From: Kumtagia yinganensis
Lineage (GTDB): Bacteria; Pseudomonadota; Alphaproteobacteria; Rhizobiales; Rhizobiaceae
Assembly: GCF_040081985.1 (NCBI RefSeq)
Contig: NZ_JBEBMH010000027.1
Span: 20,179-84,178, forward strand
DNA length: 64,000 nt
Direction of reading: 5' to 3'
The translations under genes were made by a program, and so were the position numbers. Under the pieces are notes generated by a model, which saw only the letters and a program-made list of their open reading frames with translations, had not been told where the DNA came from and did not search any database. This document shows, in pieces, positions 60,413 through 64,000 of the stretch; position 1 is the stretch's first letter; the number at the start of each line of letters is the position of its first letter.

Positions 60413-61837
60413 ATGTCCCGCCCGGTCGTCACCCGTTTTGCCCCCTCGCCCACCGGCTACCTCCATATCGGCGGCGCCCGCACGGCGCTGTTCAACTGGC
60501 TCTACGCCAAACATACCGGCGGCCGGATGCTGCTGCGCATCGAGGATACGGATCGCGAGCGTTCCACCGATGCGGCGACGGCGGCGATCCTCGACGGACT
60601 GACCTGGCTGGGGCTGAAATGGGACGGCGAGCCGATTTCGCAGTTCGAGCGCGCGCCGCGCCACCGCGACGTCGCCGAGGAACTCGTTCGCCTGGGCAAA
60701 GCCTATTATGCGTATGAGACCCCCGCGGAACTCGACGCCATGCGCGAGAAGGCACGCGCAGAGGGCCGCCCGCCGCGTTACGACGGCAGCTGGCGCGACC
60801 GCGACCAGTCCGAGGCGCCCCCCGGCGTCAAGGGCGCCATCCGCATCAAGGCGCCGCATGAAGGCGAGACAGTCGTAGGCGATCGTGTTCAGGGCGACGT
60901 ACGCTTCCCCAACAAGGATCTCGACGATTTCATCATCCTGCGCTCGGACGGCAATCCGACCTACATGCATGCGGTCGTCGTCGACGATCACGACATGGGC
61001 GTCACCCACATCATCCGCGGCGACGACCATCTGACCAATGCCGCGCGCCAGCAGGTCATCTACAACGCGATGGGCTGGGAAGTGCCTGTGATGTCTCATA
61101 TCCCGCTGATTCACGGCGCCGATGGGGCAAAGCTGTCGAAGCGCCATGGCGCCCTTGGCGTCGAGGCCTATCGCTCCATGGGGTATCTGCCCGCCGCGCT
61201 GCTGAACTATCTTGCTCGGCTGGGATGGAGCCATGGCGACGATGAGGTCATGTCGATCGAGGACATGGTCCGCTGGTTCGAGATCGAGGACGTCAACCGC
61301 GGCGCAGCACGCTTCGACTTCCAGAAACTGGAGGCGCTGAACGGCCTCTACATGCGCCGCATGGACGACGGCGAGCTCACCGATGCCCTTGTCGCTACAC
61401 TGCCGCATCTGTCGACGTCGGGGCCGCTGGCAGCCGGACTGGACGACGCTCAGAAGGCCACGCTCGCCGCAGCGATGCCGGGCCTGAAGGAGCGGGCCAA
61501 GACGCTCGTCGAACTGGCCGACAGTGCAGCCTATCTCTTCGCAACCCGGCCGCTGGCGATCGACGAAAAGGCCGCGGCGCTGCTCGGCGAGCGTCCGCGC
61601 ACTGTGCTCGCGGGTGCTTGGGCGGCGCTCAAGAACGTCGCCGGCGACTGGACGGCCCAGACGACGGAAGCGGCGATCCGCGACTTCGCGGCCGCCAATG
61701 GCCACAAACTCGGCGCCGTCGCGCAGCCTTTGCGCGCCGCGCTGACCGGCCGCAGCACCTCGCCAGGCGTTTTCGATGTGCTGGCTGTGCTGGGACGCGA
61801 GGAAAGCCTCGCACGCATTGGAGATCAAATCGATTAG
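60413..61837 (+). CDS. gltX: Glutamyl-tRNA synthetase
   Basis: A 474-residue class I synthetase charging tRNA-Glu. HIGH-type motif SPTGYLHIGGARTALFNWLY near the start, the EDTD loop RIEDTDRERS, IRGDDHLTNAARQ, KMSKS-type motif KLSKRHG and a C-terminal anticodon-binding region. The ATG 60413 (MSRPVVTRFAPS) matches the family; an upstream frame is not supported. It diverges from comEC across about 158 bp. Confidence 0.97.
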   Translation: MSRPVVTRFAPSPTGYLHIGGARTALFNWLYAKHTGGRMLLRIEDTDRERSTDAATAAILDGLTWLGLKWDGEPISQFERAPRHRDVAEELVRLGKAYYAYETPAELDAMREKARAEGRPPRYDGSWRDRDQSEAPPGVKGAIRIKAPHEGETVVGDRVQGDVRFPNKDLDDFIILRSDGNPTYMHAVVVDDHDMGVTHIIRGDDHLTNAARQQVIYNAMGWEVPVMSHIPLIHGADGAKLSKRHGALGVEAYRSMGYLPAALLNYLARLGWSHGDDEVMSIEDMVRWFEIEDVNRGAARFDFQKLEALNGLYMRRMDDGELTDALVATLPHLSTSGPLAAGLDDAQKATLAAAMPGLKERAKTLVELADSAAYLFATRPLAIDEKAAALLGERPRTVLAGAWAALKNVAGDWTAQTTEAAIRDFAAANGHKLGAVAQPLRAALTGRSTSPGVFDVLAVLGREESLARIGDQID

Positions 61838-61876
61838 CATGTCGCTGGTCTCATCAAGAACCATTGAAACCGTCCT

Positions 61877-61891
61877 GTTGCGGTGCAACAT
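61877..61891. promoter_or_regulatory. Perfect inverted repeat in the gltX-gltA gap
   Basis: TGTTGC-GGT-GCAACA, a 6-bp perfect palindrome 127 bp before the gltA ATG, in the gltA upstream region. It looks like a regulator site; resemblance to PhaR-type CTGC-N-GCAG sites is only suggestive. Confidence 0.35.
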
Positions 61892-62017
61892 TGCGGCCTC
61901 GTCAGACTTTTCGCGGAACCGAACCGGGAGCTGCACGACCATGCTTCTTCCGGCGTCGCTTCCGCTTGGCGGCGTTCCTTCGCCGCTGTCCCGGGTTCAC
62001 AGCAAAGGGGTATCCGT

Positions 62018-63307
62018 ATGAGCGAATCCACAGCGAGACTGGAATTCAACGGCAAAACGCATGAGCTGCAGGTTCGATCGGGTACTGTCGGGCCGGACGT
62101 GATCGACATTGCGGCACTCTACAAGGATACGGGCGCCTTCACTTACGATCCTGGCTTCACCTCGACGGCGAGCTGCGAATCCGAGATTACCTTCATCGAC
62201 GGCGACGAAGGCGTGCTGCTGCATCGCGGTTACCCGATCGACCAGTTGGCCGAGCACAGCGATTTCCTCGAAGTCTGCTACCTGCTGCTCTACGGCGAAC
62301 TGCCGACCAAGTCGCAGAAGGATGATTTCGACTATCGGGTGACCCGCCACACGATGGTGCATGAGCAGATGTCGCGCTTCTTCACCGGCTTTCGCCGCGA
62401 CGCGCATCCGATGGCGGTGATGTGCGGCGTGGTCGGGGCACTGTCGGCCTTCTATCACGATTCGACCGACATCTCGGACCCGCACCAGCGCATGGTCGCG
62501 TCGATCCGGCTGATCGCCAAGATGCCGACGATCGCGGCGATGGCCTACAAATACCATATCGGCCAACCCTTCATCTATCCGAAGAACGAGCTGAACTTCG
62601 CCGCCAACTTCCTGCACATGTGCTTCGCCGTGCCGTGCGAGGAGTACAAAGTGAACCCCGTGCTGGCGCGCGCCATGGAGCGCATCTTCATCCTGCACGC
62701 TGACCACGAGCAGAACGCCTCGACCTCGACCGTTCGTCTCGCCGGCTCGTCGGGCGCCAATCCGTTCGCCTGCATCGCCGCCGGCATCGCCTGCCTTTGG
62801 GGGCCGGCGCATGGCGGCGCCAACGAGGCGGCGCTGAACATGCTGGGCGAGATCGGCACCGTCGACCGCATTCCGGAATACATCGCCCGCTCAAAGGACA
62901 AGAACGATCCGTTCCGGCTGATGGGTTTTGGTCACCGCGTCTACAAGAACTACGATCCGCGCGCCAAGATCATGCAGAAGACCGCGCATGAGGTGCTCGG
63001 CGAACTCGGCATCAAGGACGATCCGCTGCTCGATATCGCGATCGAGCTCGAGCGGATCGCGCTGACCGATGAGTATTTCATCGAGAAGAAGCTCTACCCG
63101 AACGTCGATTTCTATTCGGGCATCACGCTCAAGGCCCTCGGCTTCCCCACCACCATGTTCACCGTGCTGTTCGCCGTCGCGCGTACCGTCGGCTGGATTT
63201 CGCAATGGAAGGAGATGATCGAGGATCCGCACCAGAAGATCGGCCGTCCGCGCCAGCTCTACACCGGTCCGACGGTTCGCGATTTCGTGCCGATTGCGAA
63301 GCGGTAG
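62018..63307 (+). CDS. gltA: Citrate synthase
   Basis: Type II (Gram-negative hexameric) citrate synthase of 429 residues condensing acetyl-CoA and oxaloacetate. Landmarks: LLHRGYPIDQLAEHSDFLEV, the active-site His in HADHEQNASTSTVRLAGSSG, GPAHGGANEAAL and the FGHRVYKNYDPRA His with the Asp in LDIAIELERIALTDEYFIEKK region. AAAGGGG lies seven bases before the ATG. It is the last core gene before the insertion sequences. Confidence 0.98.
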   Translation: MSESTARLEFNGKTHELQVRSGTVGPDVIDIAALYKDTGAFTYDPGFTSTASCESEITFIDGDEGVLLHRGYPIDQLAEHSDFLEVCYLLLYGELPTKSQKDDFDYRVTRHTMVHEQMSRFFTGFRRDAHPMAVMCGVVGALSAFYHDSTDISDPHQRMVASIRLIAKMPTIAAMAYKYHIGQPFIYPKNELNFAANFLHMCFAVPCEEYKVNPVLARAMERIFILHADHEQNASTSTVRLAGSSGANPFACIAAGIACLWGPAHGGANEAALNMLGEIGTVDRIPEYIARSKDKNDPFRLMGFGHRVYKNYDPRAKIMQKTAHEVLGELGIKDDPLLDIAIELERIALTDEYFIEKKLYPNVDFYSGITLKALGFPTTMFTVLFAVARTVGWISQWKEMIEDPHQKIGRPRQLYTGPTVRDFVPIAKR

Positions 63308-63322
63308 GGGAGTCGGGAACAG

Positions 63323-63345
63323 GGGAGAGAAGTTGCCACTCTCCC
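63323..63345 (+). terminator. Hairpin after gltA
   Basis: GGGAGAG, 9-nt loop, CTCTCCC: perfect 7-bp stem 16 bp past the gltA stop, followed by TTCC, so a weak terminator. Confidence 0.5.
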
Positions 63346-63386
63346 TTCCGCGACGTTCTCGCTGGGGTGCCTAGAGCATCGGGCGA

Positions 63387-63543
63387 TTAATATGCAACGT
63401 AACCTGTTTTCTTTAGGTAGTTCCAGCATTCATGGGGGCTGAAGAGGTCGCATACGTTGCCGATGGCACGCCAGAGATCGTCGTAGGTTCGGGCGGCGGC
63501 CTTGCGCAGCCAGTGTTTGAGCTTGGCAAATGCCATCTCGATT
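63387..63543 (-). pseudogene. IS630-family transposase, C-terminal remnant
   Basis: About 52 codons ending EMAFAKLKHWLRKAAARTYD, DLWRAIGNVCDLFSPHECWN, YLKKTGYVAY. This is the C-terminus of IS630-type transposases, including the catalytic-Glu-containing IEMAF motif (P-I-E-M-A-F expected). The rest is cut at about 63543, where the IS110 element begins. The remainder may lie beyond the right edge of the window. Confidence 0.78.
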
Positions 63544-64000
63544 GATGGTATGGATGGCTCCTGCTCCCGGCGTCGCATTGCGCCATAGTTGGGATGTCGT
63601 CGTCCCCAGCAAAGGAGCCATCCATGTCCGAGCTTGCCACAGTTGGCATCGACCTGGCAAAGAGTGTCTTCCAGATCCATGGTGTCGATGAGAACGGTCG
63701 TGTTCTCGTGCGCCGGCAGCTTCGCCGCAGCCAGTTGCTTGCGTTTTTCGATAAGCGTCCGCGATGCCTGATCGGTATGGAGGCTTGCGCCGGTTCTCAC
63801 GACTGGGGGCGCAGGCTTCAGGAGATGGGCCATGACGTCCGCCTGATGCCGCCATCCTATGTGAAGCCATACGTGAAGCGCGGGAAGACGGATGCTGCGG
63901 ACGCGGCCGCAATCTGCGAGGCCGTGACACGTCCCTCCATGCGGTTTGTCGCTATCAAGAGCGAGGCCTGCTCATCGGTACTGGTTCTTCACCGCACACG
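63543..64000 (+). mobile_element. IS110-family insertion sequence, left part
   Basis: Starts near 63543, where it interrupts the IS630 remnant, with about 80 bp of non-coding left end before the transposase ATG, and runs off the window. IS110 elements lack long terminal repeats, so the exact end cannot be fixed here; the junction is inferred from where IS630 coding stops. Confidence 0.7.
63624..64000 (+). CDS. IS110-family transposase, N-terminal part (truncated by window edge)
   Basis: Reads MSELATVGIDLAKSVFQIHG, GMEACAGSHDWGRRLQEMGH, DVRLMPPSYVKPYVKRGKTD and AADAAAICEAVTRPSMRFVA, the DEDD (RuvC-like) N-terminal domain of IS110 transposases with the catalytic Asp near residue 10, a Glu in GMEAC and the KTDAADA Asp pair. 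125 codons are visible; frame continues past 64000. An AAAGGAG ribosome site lies before the ATG. Confidence 0.9.
   Translation, partial: MSELATVGIDLAKSVFQIHGVDENGRVLVRRQLRRSQLLAFFDKRPRCLIGMEACAGSHDWGRRLQEMGHDVRLMPPSYVKPYVKRGKTDAADAAAICEAVTRPSMRFVAIKSEACSSVLVLHRT

Noticed and set aside
1..64000. CRISPR arrays, prophage and tRNA/rRNA genes
   Set aside because: I looked through the intergenic regions and saw no spaced direct repeats, no phage structural genes and no tRNA cloverleaf; a weak tRNA could be missed without a search tool.

Overview
The window looks like chromosomal DNA of an alphaproteobacterium of the order Hyphomicrobiales (Rhizobiales), most like Mesorhizobium or a close Phyllobacteriaceae relative. 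The basis is gene order: gltA-gltX-comEC-lexA, moeA-moaC-trpC-trpD-ppiD, tpiA-secG-pyrG-kdsA-eno-ftsB-pdhA-pdhB-pdhC-lpdA-lipA. The PdhB with a fused lipoyl domain, the Rhizobiales-type porin and the GAAC-N7-GAAC LexA box agree. This is inferred from family knowledge; no search was run.

Region 1 (1-9.7 kb, minus strand) is the pyruvate dehydrogenase/lipoate operon: pdhA, pdhB, a Uma2-type nuclease gene, pdhC, HdeD-like and small membrane proteins, an SGNH hydrolase, lpdA, a frameshifted glsB-like gene, lipA and a COQ10/RatA-like gene cut by the window edge. Upstream lie ftsB and a divergent ABC exporter.

Region 2 (12-25.4 kb, minus strand) holds eno, a 2OG-Fe(II) oxygenase, a PRC-barrel protein, kdsA with a glyoxalase-like protein, an MBL-rhodanese protein, a 1-Cys peroxiredoxin, an unrecognised basic protein carrying a palindromic repeat in frame, a frameshifted gene, pyrG, an L,D-transpeptidase, secG and tpiA. 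Two copies of a REP-like palindrome (core GGGGACAGTTTACTTT) lie here.

Region 3 (25.5-31 kb, plus strand) is ppiD-trpD-trpC-moaC-moeA. Its usual partner lexA is displaced to 57 kb.

Region 4 (31-56.8 kb) is an accessory catabolic island between moeA and lexA, with a porin at its left end. A TetR-family gene sits at its centre. Three near-identical promoter/operator boxes precede three gene sets: (a) a minus operon with a thiolase-fold enzyme, Zn-ribbon/OB-fold partner, ArgE-like amidase, FAD oxidoreductase and RraA-like aldolase; (b) a plus operon with SDR, MaoC hydratase, acyl-CoA ligase, amidohydrolase, polyamine-type ABC importer, a second hydratase pair and a GNAT; (c) a plus operon with an M81 metallopeptidase and a Dpp/Opp-type importer. 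Together they read as one regulon for uptake, amide hydrolysis, CoA activation and beta-oxidation-like shortening of a nitrogen-containing organic substrate. The substrate cannot be told from sequence.

Region 5 (57-64 kb) returns to core genes (lexA with two SOS boxes, comEC, gltX, gltA) and ends in an IS630 remnant interrupted by an IS110-family element that runs off the window.
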